The translations under genes were made by a program, and so were the position numbers. Below the pieces are notes generated by a model. The model ran no database searches. It worked only from the letters and a program-made list of their open reading frames with translations, and was not told the DNA's origin. From assembly GCA_044220545.1 (NCBI GenBank), contig JBGAQX010000008.1, forward strand, positions 1 through 64,000: 64,000 nt of DNA. Reading direction: 5' to 3'. Positions 1 through 7,701 of the stretch are shown piece by piece. Each line of letters starts with the position of its first letter. Position 1 is the first letter of the stretch. Source of the stretch: Fen-999 sp044220545. GTDB lineage: Bacteria > Pseudomonadota > Gammaproteobacteria > Burkholderiales > Rhodocyclaceae.

Positions 1-138
1 CCAACATGACCGGTTGTAGTTTCGCAGTCCACCATCTTCTCGTACGGCACAGGCAGGCAACCAGCAATCTCACGGAAACGAAAACATGAAAACCTAGAAC
101 CGAAACTCTTGCACTTCTTGGGGAAGCCCTTGTAGTAG
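1..138 (-). other. Partial third integron cassette, no confident gene
   Basis: This stretch lies beyond the second attC-like site, so by position it is the start of a third cassette read on the - strand and cut by the window edge. One - strand frame is open from about 134 to 1, but its only ATG is at 33-35, leaving 11 codons before the edge. Another frame closes with a stop near 94-96. No family is recognised. The cassette gene probably starts near or beyond the edge. Confidence 0.4.
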
Positions 139-214
139 AGCTAACCGGCGCTGCGCGGCTCTATCGCGCAGCGTCCAGCGACCGAAGGGAGCGAGGTTGA
201 GCGCCGGGTTGGGC
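139..214 (-). repeat. attC-like recombination site 2
   Basis: Read on the - strand, the site begins with a perfect GCCCAAC (RYYYAAC core, 208-214) and ends with GTTAGCT, one mismatch from GTTRRRY (139-145). The outer arms GCGCCGGGTT and AACCGGCGC are imperfect inverted repeats. The centre holds a perfect 7-bp hairpin, CTGCGCG/CGCGCAG (151-157 and 165-171). It lies 66 bp after the stop of the 281-589 gene, the usual place for an attC. It is weaker than attC 1 because of the mismatched core. Confidence 0.6.
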
Positions 215-280
215 ATTGGCTTTTGGCGGGCCACGGCTTGCCAAGAGGACGCAATAGTCGGCGCTGGCGATACGGCGAAA

Positions 281-589
281 CTAGCCATTAACGGACTTTC
301 CCCATTCTTCCAATGCATCGTGCGACGCCTCATAGCCACACGAAGGGCAACGATATTTCATTAGCGGACGAACGAGCCATGCTGCTGCAACGAAGACAAC
401 CAGAAACCCGAATACTTGGCCAAATAGCCAAAACGTGATTGCTGCCAAGACAGCGGCTACGATCGCAAAAACAATTTCGAAGCCAATCTGCGCGGCAACG
501 TGGGCACCGAAAGACCACTGAACGTTCTGCATCCGAGTTTTGCAATTCGGGCAATCAAACCGAGGGAAGAATAGAGTGCGTAGGCTCAT
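281..589 (-). CDS. Cassette-encoded zinc-ribbon membrane protein (102 aa)
   Basis: This small protein has a CPNC pair near residue 13 and a CPSC pair near residue 83. Two hydrophobic helices between them form a likely hairpin in the inner membrane (about residues 35-75). The two Cys pairs look like halves of one zinc ribbon brought together by the hairpin. The start was chosen at ATG 587-589, only 3 nt after the attC core. A longer frame to 691 would translate through the attC and is unlikely. There is no Shine-Dalgarno sequence, as is common for cassette genes. The function is unknown, and membrane location is inferred from hydrophobicity. Confidence 0.75.
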   Translation of the reverse strand: MSLRTLFFPRFDCPNCKTRMQNVQWSFGAHVAAQIGFEIVFAIVAAVLAAITFWLFGQVFGFLVVFVAAAWLVRPLMKYRCPSCGYEASHDALEEWGKSVNG

Positions 590-592
590 GAT

Positions 593-688
593 GCCCAACG
601 TGCTAGGTAACCGGCCGCCGGAGCCCGAAGGGCGAAGGGGACCAACAAGCGCAGCTTGTTGGCGGTCCGGTTGACCGAAGGGTTGGGC
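593..688 (-). repeat. attC recombination site 1
   Basis: This is a textbook integron attC site. Read on the - strand it starts with GCCCAAC (682-688) and ends with GTTGGGC (593-599), which are perfect RYYYAAC and GTTRRRY cores. The inner boxes GGTAACCGG (606-614) and CCGGTTGACC (667-676) pair except for one extra G. That matches the unpaired base that sets strand choice in folded attC sites. The centre is a perfect 9-bp hairpin with a 3-nt loop (642-662). It sits 26 bp after the stop of the first cassette gene and directly before the start of the second. Confidence 0.9.
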
Positions 689-714
689 CACTGGCAGGAC
701 ATTGCGCGGAACAT

Positions 715-1995
715 TCAGTGCTCCTTCGGTGAGGTCGGTTGGGCTTGCTTGGCCGGCAAGATTGCACGAAAGGTGACGCGTTGCCCCAAAATCCAGACGG
801 GCTCAATCGTCGCCATCGTGAGTGTTATGGAACTATCGTCTGACGGGGACACGTTCCAGACAACGCCCTTAGGATTATCCAGAAGCGACACATCGATCGG
901 CGTGAGATCGATCCGATTCGCATCAATCACTCGGCCATCATGGGCGAATCGGTGAATGATCAAGCTTCTTCTATCTGGCCTCTTGATGCCGTAAATCGTA
1001 TCAGTGTCACATGCAACGGATTGACTACCAGCCAGCGCCGACCCGACAACTGGTACTGAAGAAAGGCCCTTCGTGCCATTGGTGAGTACGATCCGATATC
1101 CGACACTTGATCCCCCACCACTACTCTGATTCCAAACGTAGTACGGGAGAAGGTTCGCAACAATGCCGTCGCATGACGCCTGTACATAGCCGCCATCCGT
1201 ATGTGTGCCAATATTCTGCGCAAAGTCCTGCTCTGAAAGCTTTTGTGGTGCAGAGGCGGAGGCAATTACTTCGACGTTTGCCACCGTTGCGGCGGCCTCG
1301 GCAGCATGGATTGAGTCACGAGCCATGTCAAAGAGTGGGTTCGGAGTGGGCTTGATCAGAGCGCAGGCATATTCCTCATTGGAGTACTGCCAGATTAGCT
1401 CGGGTAGAGGCATTCCTTGCTTGATTCGAGCAGTGCGATCCTGGCCCTTCACCTTTGTGTCTACGGTAACTTGATCGAGCCCTCCGTACTGAACAGCGTG
1501 CATACTGCCGAGCAAGTTAACCTTGAGGTCGGTCGGAAGATTCACGACTGGTATGCGAGACCACCGGCCAGCGCGAAAGCTGAATGCAACTATGCCTTCC
1601 GGAGGGTAGCCGAACTGCTCACACGGGCCGGATCGATCAATTGGTTTAACAACTACAGGGCTACCGTCGACGACGTCAAGTATGTCTGGCACGTAGCGAC
1701 TGGTCATCTGCCAGGGTTCGTTCCACTTCCATTCGATGAGTCTCCCAGCGAGTGTGAATGAAATAGTTTGTTCTTTGATGCCACCATTTCCCGGGGGCCC
1801 CCACGGCTGCGAATAATTCGTTTGGGTCCGCCTGACCTGTATTAGGTTGCCGTCACGTAGCGCCACGTCCTCCGTCCACGAGAAGGTGTGCGTTTCGCCA
1901 ATGTTCAGTATCTGCTTCACCGCCCAAGCAGCGCTGGCTAGTACTGCAATAGCCAAAACACCTACCAACAGATTCGTTCGCGCGCGCGGGTTCAT
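715..1995 (-). CDS. First integron cassette gene: exported or anchored protein of unknown function (426 aa)
   Basis: The protein has one N-terminal hydrophobic segment (about residues 8-26, LLVGVLAIAVLASAAWAV), either a signal peptide or a membrane anchor. A long polar, glycine- and serine-rich body follows with scattered cysteines. I do not recognise the family. ATG 1995 lies 20 nt from the attI/cassette core and has AAGG upstream, so this cassette may carry its own ribosome site. Base composition is clearly AT-richer than the core genes after 3.1 kb, which fits an acquired cassette. As first cassette it is the one best placed to be expressed from a promoter in the integrase region. Confidence 0.8.
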   Translation of the reverse strand: MNPRARTNLLVGVLAIAVLASAAWAVKQILNIGETHTFSWTEDVALRDGNLIQVRRTQTNYSQPWGPPGNGGIKEQTISFTLAGRLIEWKWNEPWQMTSRYVPDILDVVDGSPVVVKPIDRSGPCEQFGYPPEGIVAFSFRAGRWSRIPVVNLPTDLKVNLLGSMHAVQYGGLDQVTVDTKVKGQDRTARIKQGMPLPELIWQYSNEEYACALIKPTPNPLFDMARDSIHAAEAAATVANVEVIASASAPQKLSEQDFAQNIGTHTDGGYVQASCDGIVANLLPYYVWNQSSGGGSSVGYRIVLTNGTKGLSSVPVVGSALAGSQSVACDTDTIYGIKRPDRRSLIIHRFAHDGRVIDANRIDLTPIDVSLLDNPKGVVWNVSPSDDSSITLTMATIEPVWILGQRVTFRAILPAKQAQPTSPKEH

Positions 1996-2015
1996 ATATC
2001 AGCCGCCTTCAAGGG

Positions 2016-2067
2016 GCCCAACGTAAAGTGTGGCGCCCAATTGACGGAATGCTTTCCATCGTATAGG
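2016..2067 (-). other. attI-like integron insertion site
   Basis: GCCCAAC at 2016-2022 (GTTGGGC on the - strand) is the core where the first cassette joins the integron platform. A second, imperfect copy, GCGCCCAATT, lies at 2031-2040 and could be an accessory integrase-binding site. The site lies between the first cassette and the oppositely oriented integrase gene, exactly where attI is expected. The outer limit toward the integrase is not defined by sequence and is set here at the LexA-like box. Confidence 0.7.
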
Positions 2068-2083
2068 CTGTATAAAATATCAG
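2068..2083 (+). promoter_or_regulatory. LexA-like box upstream of intI
   Basis: CTGTATAAAATATCAG matches the proteobacterial LexA operator CTGT-N8-ACAG with one mismatch and an AT-rich spacer. It lies 47 bp before the chosen integrase start and overlaps a TATAAAAT that could serve as the -10. Many intI genes are repressed by LexA and induced by the SOS response, so SOS control is the natural reading. Binding is inferred, not shown. Confidence 0.65.
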
Positions 2084-2130
2084 TACCATGATAGATCAAT
2101 CGGTTGGCTGATTTTAGTGGGGCCTACAAG

Positions 2131-3129
2131 ATGTTGATGACATCCGACGTTCCTTCTTCCAGTTCCGCTTCGGCGCCGAGGCTGCTCGACCGGGTGCGGG
2201 ACAAGATTCGGCTCAAGCACTACAGCCTGCGCACCGAGCAGGCTTATCTGGATTGGATTAAACGATTTATTTTGCATCATGGCAAGCGGCATCCCGGCGA
2301 CATGGGCGCGGTGGAGGTGGAGGCCTTTCTGACCCATCTGGCGGTGGCCGGCAAGGTGGCCGCGTCGACACAGAACCAGGCCAAGAGCGCGCTGTTGTTT
2401 CTCTATCGCGAGGTACTGGAAACGGAGCTGCCCTGGCTGGATGGCATCGAGCGGGCCAAGGCGCCCAAGCGCTTGCCGGTGGTGCTGACGCGGGCCGAGG
2501 TGCAGGCGGTGCTGTCGCTGTTGTCGGGCACGCATGGGCTGATCGGCGGCCTCTTGTACGGCACGGGTTTGCGGATCATGGAATGTCTTCGGCTGCGGGT
2601 GAAGGATGTCGATTTTGCCCGCGGCGAACTACTGGTGCGCGACGGCAAGGGCTTCAAGGATCGGGTGACGATGCTGCCGGCGGCGACGGCGACGCCGCTG
2701 CGGGAGCATCTGGAGCGAGTGCGCGCGTTGCATGCGCGCGATGTGGCCGCCGGCGTCGGGCCAGTGTTCCTGCCCTACGCGCTGGAGCGGAAGTATCCGC
2801 GCGCGGGGCGGGAATGGGGCTGGCAGTATGTGTTTCCCGCCGCTGGGCTGGCGGTCGACCCGCGCGGTGGCGCCACGCGCCGCCATCATGTACAGGATCA
2901 GGCCTTCCAGCGGGCGATGAAGCAGGCGGTGCGCGACGCCGGGTTGGCCAAGCCGGCCACGCCCCACACGCTGCGCCACTCCTTCGCCACCCACCTGCTC
3001 GAATCGGGCTACGACATCCGCACCGTGCAGGAGCTGCTCGGCCATTCGGACGTGTCCACCACCATGATCTATACGCATGTGCTCAATCGCGGCGGGCGCG
3101 GCGTGGTCAGCCCGCTGGACAGCCTCTGA
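2131..3129 (+). CDS. intI: Integron integrase IntI (tyrosine recombinase)
   Basis: This enzyme inserts and excises gene cassettes by recombining attI and attC sites. The tyrosine-recombinase residues are present: R148 (GTGLRIME), H279 and R282 (HTLRHSFAT), H305 (LLGHSD) and Y314 (YTHVL). The extra IntI-specific segment that sets integron integrases apart from XerC/D is present at about residues 217-241 (ALERKYPRAGREWGW). The N-terminal SAM-like domain (HYSLRTEQAYLDWI) closely resembles class 1 IntI. The start is ATG 2131; ATG 2137 or TTG 2104 are alternatives. At 332 aa it is full length. It is transcribed away from its cassettes, the canonical layout. Confidence 0.95.
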   Translation: MLMTSDVPSSSSASAPRLLDRVRDKIRLKHYSLRTEQAYLDWIKRFILHHGKRHPGDMGAVEVEAFLTHLAVAGKVAASTQNQAKSALLFLYREVLETELPWLDGIERAKAPKRLPVVLTRAEVQAVLSLLSGTHGLIGGLLYGTGLRIMECLRLRVKDVDFARGELLVRDGKGFKDRVTMLPAATATPLREHLERVRALHARDVAAGVGPVFLPYALERKYPRAGREWGWQYVFPAAGLAVDPRGGATRRHHVQDQAFQRAMKQAVRDAGLAKPATPHTLRHSFATHLLESGYDIRTVQELLGHSDVSTTMIYTHVLNRGGRGVVSPLDSL

Positions 3130-3169
3130 CGGCTTCTGCACAATGGCCTCCTCGTTTGAGGGGGTGTTG

Positions 3170-3718
3170 ATGGGCTTGCCGCAAAGCAGACTGTCGCTGG
3201 CCGAATTCCTGGTGTGGGAGGCGGCGGAAGCCGAGCGCCACGAGTTCCATCGTGGCGAGGTGTTCGCCATGGTCGGCGCCCGGCGGGTGCATGGCATAGC
3301 CGCCGGAAACATCTTCACTTCGCTCAAGCACCAGCTCAAGGGCTCGCCCTGCCAGGCCTTCATCGAATCGCTGATGGTTCAGGTGAATGAGGACACCATC
3401 TTCTACCCCGATGTCTTCGTCACCTGCGATCCGGCCGACCTGCGCACCGACTACATTTTCCGCGCCCCGACCGTGGTGGTCGAGGTGCTCTCCGAATCGA
3501 CCCAGGCCTTCGACCGCGGCCTCAAGTTCGCCATGTACCGGCAACTGGCCTCGCTGAAGGAGTATCTGCTGGTCGATCCCGACAACCGCATGGTCGAACT
3601 GTATCGCCGGGGCGCGGACGGATTGTTCACCCTGTATGACTACACGGGCACGGCCCGTTTCCCGGTGGCGTCGATTGGCTGCGAGCTGGCCACGGACGAG
3701 GTTTTCGATGCGCTGTAG
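3170..3718 (+). CDS. Uma2-family (DUF820) PD-(D/E)XK nuclease-like protein
   Basis: The protein has the Uma2 hallmarks: RHEFHRGEVFAM near residue 18, the catalytic-type YPDVFVTC near residue 81, and PTVVVEVLSEST followed by KEYLLVDP. These map onto the restriction-endonuclease-like fold, with Asp and Glu in the YPD and VVEVL motifs. ATG 3170 is chosen because GAGGGGG lies just upstream; a longer frame from 3077 would overlap intI. At 182 aa it is of usual length. Family members are often associated with mobile DNA, but their biological role is not established. It sits between the integrase and the core operon, and its stop is 3 nt before rsmB. Confidence 0.85.
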   Translation: MGLPQSRLSLAEFLVWEAAEAERHEFHRGEVFAMVGARRVHGIAAGNIFTSLKHQLKGSPCQAFIESLMVQVNEDTIFYPDVFVTCDPADLRTDYIFRAPTVVVEVLSESTQAFDRGLKFAMYRQLASLKEYLLVDPDNRMVELYRRGADGLFTLYDYTGTARFPVASIGCELATDEVFDAL

Positions 3719-3721
3719 CCG

Positions 3722-5065
3722 GTGAAGCCCGGCACCGGCGCCCCCCTGGCCACCGCCCTGCTCGCCGCCGCCCGCGTGGTGGCGGCGGTGCTCGGCGGCC
3801 GGGCGCTCGACGGCGCGCTGGCCGATGTCGCGGCGGCGGTCGCGACGGACGGCGCGACCCGCGCCGCGACCCAGGACCTGGCCTACGGCGCGCTGCGCCG
3901 TTACGGGCGCGGCGATTTCCTGCTTGGCCGGCTGATGGACAGGGCGCCCAGGGAACCGGAGTTGCGCGGCCTGCTGCTGGCCGCCCTTTACCGGCTCGAC
4001 GAGCGGCCGGAAGATGCCCACACCACGGTGGATCAGGCGGTGACGGCCGCCGCCGGCCTGGCGCGTGGCAAGTACCGGGCGCTGGTCAATGGCGTGCTGC
4101 GCAACGCCCTGCGCCAGCGGGCCGAACTGGCCACGGCGGCCGAGGGCGACCCGGCCGCGCACTGGCAACATCCGCGCTGGTGGCTGGACAAGCTGCGCGC
4201 CGCCTATCCGGACCGCTGGCGCGAGATCGCCGCCGCCGGCAACCAGCGGCCGCCGATGACGCTGCGGCTCAATCGGCGCCAGACCGACCCCGCCACCTAC
4301 CTTGCCGAACTCGCCGCGGCGGGCATCGCCGGCCGGCTGCTGGCCGACTGGACGGCTGGGCCGCATGGCGCCGATGGTTCGGAGAGCACCGCGATCCGGC
4401 TCGACAAGCCGGTGGCGGTGGATAGGCTGCCCGGCTTTGCCGAGGGGCGGGTCTCGGTGCAGGATTGGGGCGCCCAACGGGCCGCGCCGCTGCTCGACGC
4501 GCAACCCGGCATGCGCGTGCTCGACGCCTGCGCCGCGCCGGGCGGCAAGACCGCCCATCTGCTCGAGCGCGCCGACCTGGCGCTGACGGCGCTCGACGCC
4601 GACGCCGGCCGGGCGGCGCGCATCGACGCCAACCTGGCGCGCCTGCGCCTGGCCGCCGAGGTGAAGGTGGCGGACTGCCGCGACCTGGCCGGCTGGTGGG
4701 ACGGCCGGCCCTTCGAGCGCATTCTGGCCGACGTGCCCTGCTCGGCCTCGGGCGTGGTGCGCCGGCATCCGGACATCAAGTGGCTGCGGCGGCCGGGCGA
4801 CATCGCCGGCTTCGCCGCCGGACAGTGTGAAATTCTTGACGCCTTGTGGCGGGCGCTGGCCCCGGGTGGCAAAATGCTCTATGCGACCTGCTCGCTGTTC
4901 GCCGAGGAGAACGGCGCGCAGGTCGCCGCCTTCGTCGCCCGCCATGCCGATGCCGAACGGCTACCGACGAACGGCCACCCCAACGACAACCACGAATGCG
5001 AATGGCAACTGCTGCCGGATGCCGATCAAGATGGCTTCTTTTACGCGCTGCTGGCGAAACGTTAG
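3722..5065 (+). CDS. rsmB: 16S rRNA (cytosine(967)-C(5))-methyltransferase RsmB
   Basis: RsmB methylates C967 of 16S rRNA using SAM. An N-terminal NusB-like helical domain (about residues 1-135) precedes the Rossmann methyltransferase domain. Motifs seen are DACAAPGGKT (SAM binding), ADVPCSASG with the first catalytic Cys, RRHPDIKW, and YATCS with the second Cys. The start is GTG 3722. The length of 447 aa is normal. In relatives this gene follows def and fmt; here the integron platform and the Uma2 gene lie directly upstream. Its 3' end overlaps the DUF4390 gene by 35 nt, which suggests coupled translation. Confidence 0.95.
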   Translation: MKPGTGAPLATALLAAARVVAAVLGGRALDGALADVAAAVATDGATRAATQDLAYGALRRYGRGDFLLGRLMDRAPREPELRGLLLAALYRLDERPEDAHTTVDQAVTAAAGLARGKYRALVNGVLRNALRQRAELATAAEGDPAAHWQHPRWWLDKLRAAYPDRWREIAAAGNQRPPMTLRLNRRQTDPATYLAELAAAGIAGRLLADWTAGPHGADGSESTAIRLDKPVAVDRLPGFAEGRVSVQDWGAQRAAPLLDAQPGMRVLDACAAPGGKTAHLLERADLALTALDADAGRAARIDANLARLRLAAEVKVADCRDLAGWWDGRPFERILADVPCSASGVVRRHPDIKWLRRPGDIAGFAAGQCEILDALWRALAPGGKMLYATCSLFAEENGAQVAAFVARHADAERLPTNGHPNDNHECEWQLLPDADQDGFFYALLAKR

Positions 5066-5606
5066 CCTGACGCTGGCGCTGGCGCTGCTCTCGGCGCTCG
5101 CCGCGGCCGGCGGCATCGAACCGGTGCAAGGCCAGTTGACGGCCGGCGACGAAGGCTACGTGCTGGCGGCGGAATTCGCCATCGACCTCGGCACGCAGCT
5201 GGAAGAGGCGGTGGCACGCGGCGTGGCGCTCACCTTCAACATGGAATTCACGCTCAGTCGCAAACGCTGGTACTGGGCGGACGAGTACATCGCCGGCCAC
5301 GTGGTCAAGTACCGGCTCTCCTACAACGCCCTGACGCGGCAATACCGCCTCTCGGTCGGCGGCCTGCATCGCGGCTTCGCCAGCCTCGACGAGGCCCTGC
5401 GCGCGCTCGGCCGCGTCGCCGACCTGCCGATCGTCGACAAGGCCGCCATCAAGCCCGGCGAGACTTACTACGCCGCCCTGCGCCTGGCCCTCGACAAGAG
5501 CCAGTTGCCCAAGCCCTTCCAGGTCGACGCCATCGCCAGCAAGGAATGGCAGGTCGACGCGCGCGTCCTGCGCTGGCAGTTCATCCCCGGGGCGGAAGCA
5601 AAGTGA
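5031..5606 (+). CDS. DUF4390 domain protein, exported
   Basis: The start ATG 5031 lies inside the rsmB 3' end. It gives a 191-aa protein with an N-terminal signal-like segment (VSLTLALALLSALAAAGG). The body matches the DUF4390 family, which sits between rsmB and the ntrY-like kinase in many betaproteobacteria. Features include an FTLSRKRWYWADEYIA segment and a conserved YRLSYNALTRQYRLS segment. The function is unknown. Its constant position before a membrane sensor kinase suggests a periplasmic role linked to that kinase, but this is inference. Confidence 0.8.
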   Translation: MASFTRCWRNVSLTLALALLSALAAAGGIEPVQGQLTAGDEGYVLAAEFAIDLGTQLEEAVARGVALTFNMEFTLSRKRWYWADEYIAGHVVKYRLSYNALTRQYRLSVGGLHRGFASLDEALRALGRVADLPIVDKAAIKPGETYYAALRLALDKSQLPKPFQVDAIASKEWQVDARVLRWQFIPGAEAK

Positions 5607-7693
5607 GCATTGCCCTGCCCGTGATGGCCGCGCTGGGCGCGATGCTGCTGTTCCTGCTGGCGACGGCCAGCGCCAACACGGAACTGTTCGCCAGCCACTA
5701 CCCGCTGCTGCTCGGCGTCAATGCCGTTGCGGCCCTGGCCCTGCTGCTGCTGGTGGTGTTCCAGTTGCGCGGCCTGCGCCGCGAATATCGCCAGCACATC
5801 TTCGGCTCGCGCCTCAAGTCGCGGCTGGTGGCGATGCTGGCCATCATGGCGGTGGTGCCGGGCGCGCTGGTCTATGGCGTGTCGATGCAGTTCGCCGTCA
5901 AGAGCATCGATTCCTGGTTCGACGTGCGCGTCGACAACGCCCTGGAGGGCGGCCTGGACCTGGGCCGCAAGGTGCTCGACGCCCTGGAGGCCGACCTGCT
6001 GGCCAAGGCGCGCGAGATGGCCCTCAACCTCTCGGACGCGCGCTCGGCCGGGCCGACGCTGCTCAACCGGCTGCGTGAGCAGGCCGGCGTGCGCGAGGCC
6101 ACGTTGCTGAGCGCCGGCGGCGGCGTGCTGGCCAACAGCAGCGGCGAGATCGGCGGCCTGCTGCCCTCGCTGCCGACGCCGGCGCAACTGCGCCAGGCGC
6201 GGCAGAGCCGCGGCATCGGCGCCGTGGATGGTGACGCCGCCAACGGGCTGACCCTGCGCGCGCTGGTGCCGGTGACCGGCTACGAGGTGGGCACCGAGCC
6301 GCGCGTCCTGCAACTGGTGCAGCCGGTGCCGGAGGCCGTCGCCAAGAGCGCCGATTCGGTCGAGGCCGCCTATCGCGAATACCAGGCGCTGCAACTGGGC
6401 AAGGGCGGCCTGAAGCGCATCTACACCCTGACGCTGACCTTCACCCTGCTGGTGGCGCTGTTCGCCGCCGTGTCGCTGGCCTTCTTCCTGGCCGAGCGGC
6501 TGGCGCGGCCCTTGCTGATCCTGGCCGAGGGCACCCAGGCGGTGGCGGCGGGCGACTTCACGCCGCGCACCGCCCTCACCACCCGCGACGAGCTGGGCGT
6601 GCTGACCCAGTCGTTCTCCGCCATGACGCGCCAGCTCGACGAGGCGCGCGACGAGGCCGAACGCCACCAGGCCTACCTGGAGAGCATCCTGGCCAACCTC
6701 TCGGCGGGCGTGCTGGCCTTCGACGCCGAGTTCCGCCTGCAGGCCGCCAACCGGGGCGCCGCCACCATCCTCAAGGACGACCTGACCGAACTGGGCGACC
6801 TGCCGCTGGCCGACTGGTCGCGCCACGCGGCGCTGGCGGCGGCCATCGTCGAGGGCTTCGGCGAGCGCGGCCCCGAGTGGCAGCGGCAACTGGAACTGGA
6901 AGGCGCCGACGGCGTGCCGCAAGCCCTGCTGCTGCGAGGCTCGACCCTGCCCGAGGTCGGCGGCGGCGGCTATGTGGTGGTCTTCGACGACATCAGCCAA
7001 CTGATCTCGGCGCAGCGCTCCATCGCCTGGGGCGAAGTGGCGCGCCGGCTGGCGCACGAGATCAAGAATCCGCTGACGCCGATCCAGCTTTCCGCCGAGC
7101 GCCTGGACCGCAAGCTCTCGGCGCGGCTCGACGACGACGGCCGCGAAACGCTGCGCCGTTCGATCGCCACCATCGTCAACCAGGTCGAGGCCATGAAGCA
7201 CATGGTCAACGACTTCCGCGACTACGCGCGCACGCCGCCGCCGGTGCTGGCGCCGCTCGACCTGAACGCCCTGGTGCGCGAGATGCTCCAGTTGTACGAG
7301 GCCGACGCCGCCCTGATCCAGGCCGATCTGGCGGCCGAGCTGCCCGAGGTTCTGGCCGACGGCAGCCAGTTGCGCCAGGTGCTGCACAACCTGATCAAGA
7401 ACGCCCGCGAGGCGCTGGTCGAGCGCGCGCCGGAACAGGGCGAGCCGCGCATCCGGGTGAGCACGCGCCGCGAGGAGCGGCGGGTGGCGCTGTCGGTGTG
7501 CGACAACGGCCCCGGCTTCGGCGCGCAGTTGCTGACCCGGGCCTGCGAGCCCTACGTGACCAGCAAGGCCAAGGGCACCGGCCTCGGCCTGGCCATCGTC
7601 AAGAAGATCGTGGATGAACACAAGGGAGAACTCCGGCTGGCCAACCGCGAAGGCGGCGGCGCGGAGGTGACAATCAGGCTGCCGCTGGCTTAG
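5603..7693 (+). CDS. ntrY: NtrY-like membrane sensor histidine kinase
   Basis: The protein has four predicted membrane segments: two near the N-terminus, one before the sensor region, and one near residue 280. HAMP, PAS, HisKA (phosphoacceptor His in RRLAHEIKNPLTP, about residue 484) and HATPase_c domains follow. The ATP-lid motifs LIKNAREAL, DNGPGFG and TGLGLAIVKKIV are intact. The start GTG 5603 overlaps the preceding stop (GTGA); ATG 5624 is an alternative. The 696-aa length and domain order match NtrY. The partner regulator follows 8 nt later. In known systems NtrYX links to nitrogen, redox or envelope signals; the signal here is not visible. Confidence 0.9.
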   Translation: MSIALPVMAALGAMLLFLLATASANTELFASHYPLLLGVNAVAALALLLLVVFQLRGLRREYRQHIFGSRLKSRLVAMLAIMAVVPGALVYGVSMQFAVKSIDSWFDVRVDNALEGGLDLGRKVLDALEADLLAKAREMALNLSDARSAGPTLLNRLREQAGVREATLLSAGGGVLANSSGEIGGLLPSLPTPAQLRQARQSRGIGAVDGDAANGLTLRALVPVTGYEVGTEPRVLQLVQPVPEAVAKSADSVEAAYREYQALQLGKGGLKRIYTLTLTFTLLVALFAAVSLAFFLAERLARPLLILAEGTQAVAAGDFTPRTALTTRDELGVLTQSFSAMTRQLDEARDEAERHQAYLESILANLSAGVLAFDAEFRLQAANRGAATILKDDLTELGDLPLADWSRHAALAAAIVEGFGERGPEWQRQLELEGADGVPQALLLRGSTLPEVGGGGYVVVFDDISQLISAQRSIAWGEVARRLAHEIKNPLTPIQLSAERLDRKLSARLDDDGRETLRRSIATIVNQVEAMKHMVNDFRDYARTPPPVLAPLDLNALVREMLQLYEADAALIQADLAAELPEVLADGSQLRQVLHNLIKNAREALVERAPEQGEPRIRVSTRREERRVALSVCDNGPGFGAQLLTRACEPYVTSKAKGTGLGLAIVKKIVDEHKGELRLANREGGGAEVTIRLPLA

Positions 7694-7701
7694 GAAAACA
7701 T

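Noticed and set aside
3107..4945. A 612-codon - strand frame opposite the Uma2 and rsmB genes
   Set aside because: It is antisense to RsmB, whose catalytic motifs are intact. There is no ribosome site or domain.
5468..7621. A 717-codon - strand frame opposite ntrY
   Set aside because: The composition is His/Gln/Arg-rich, typical of an antisense frame. The + strand carries complete HisKA and HATPase motifs.
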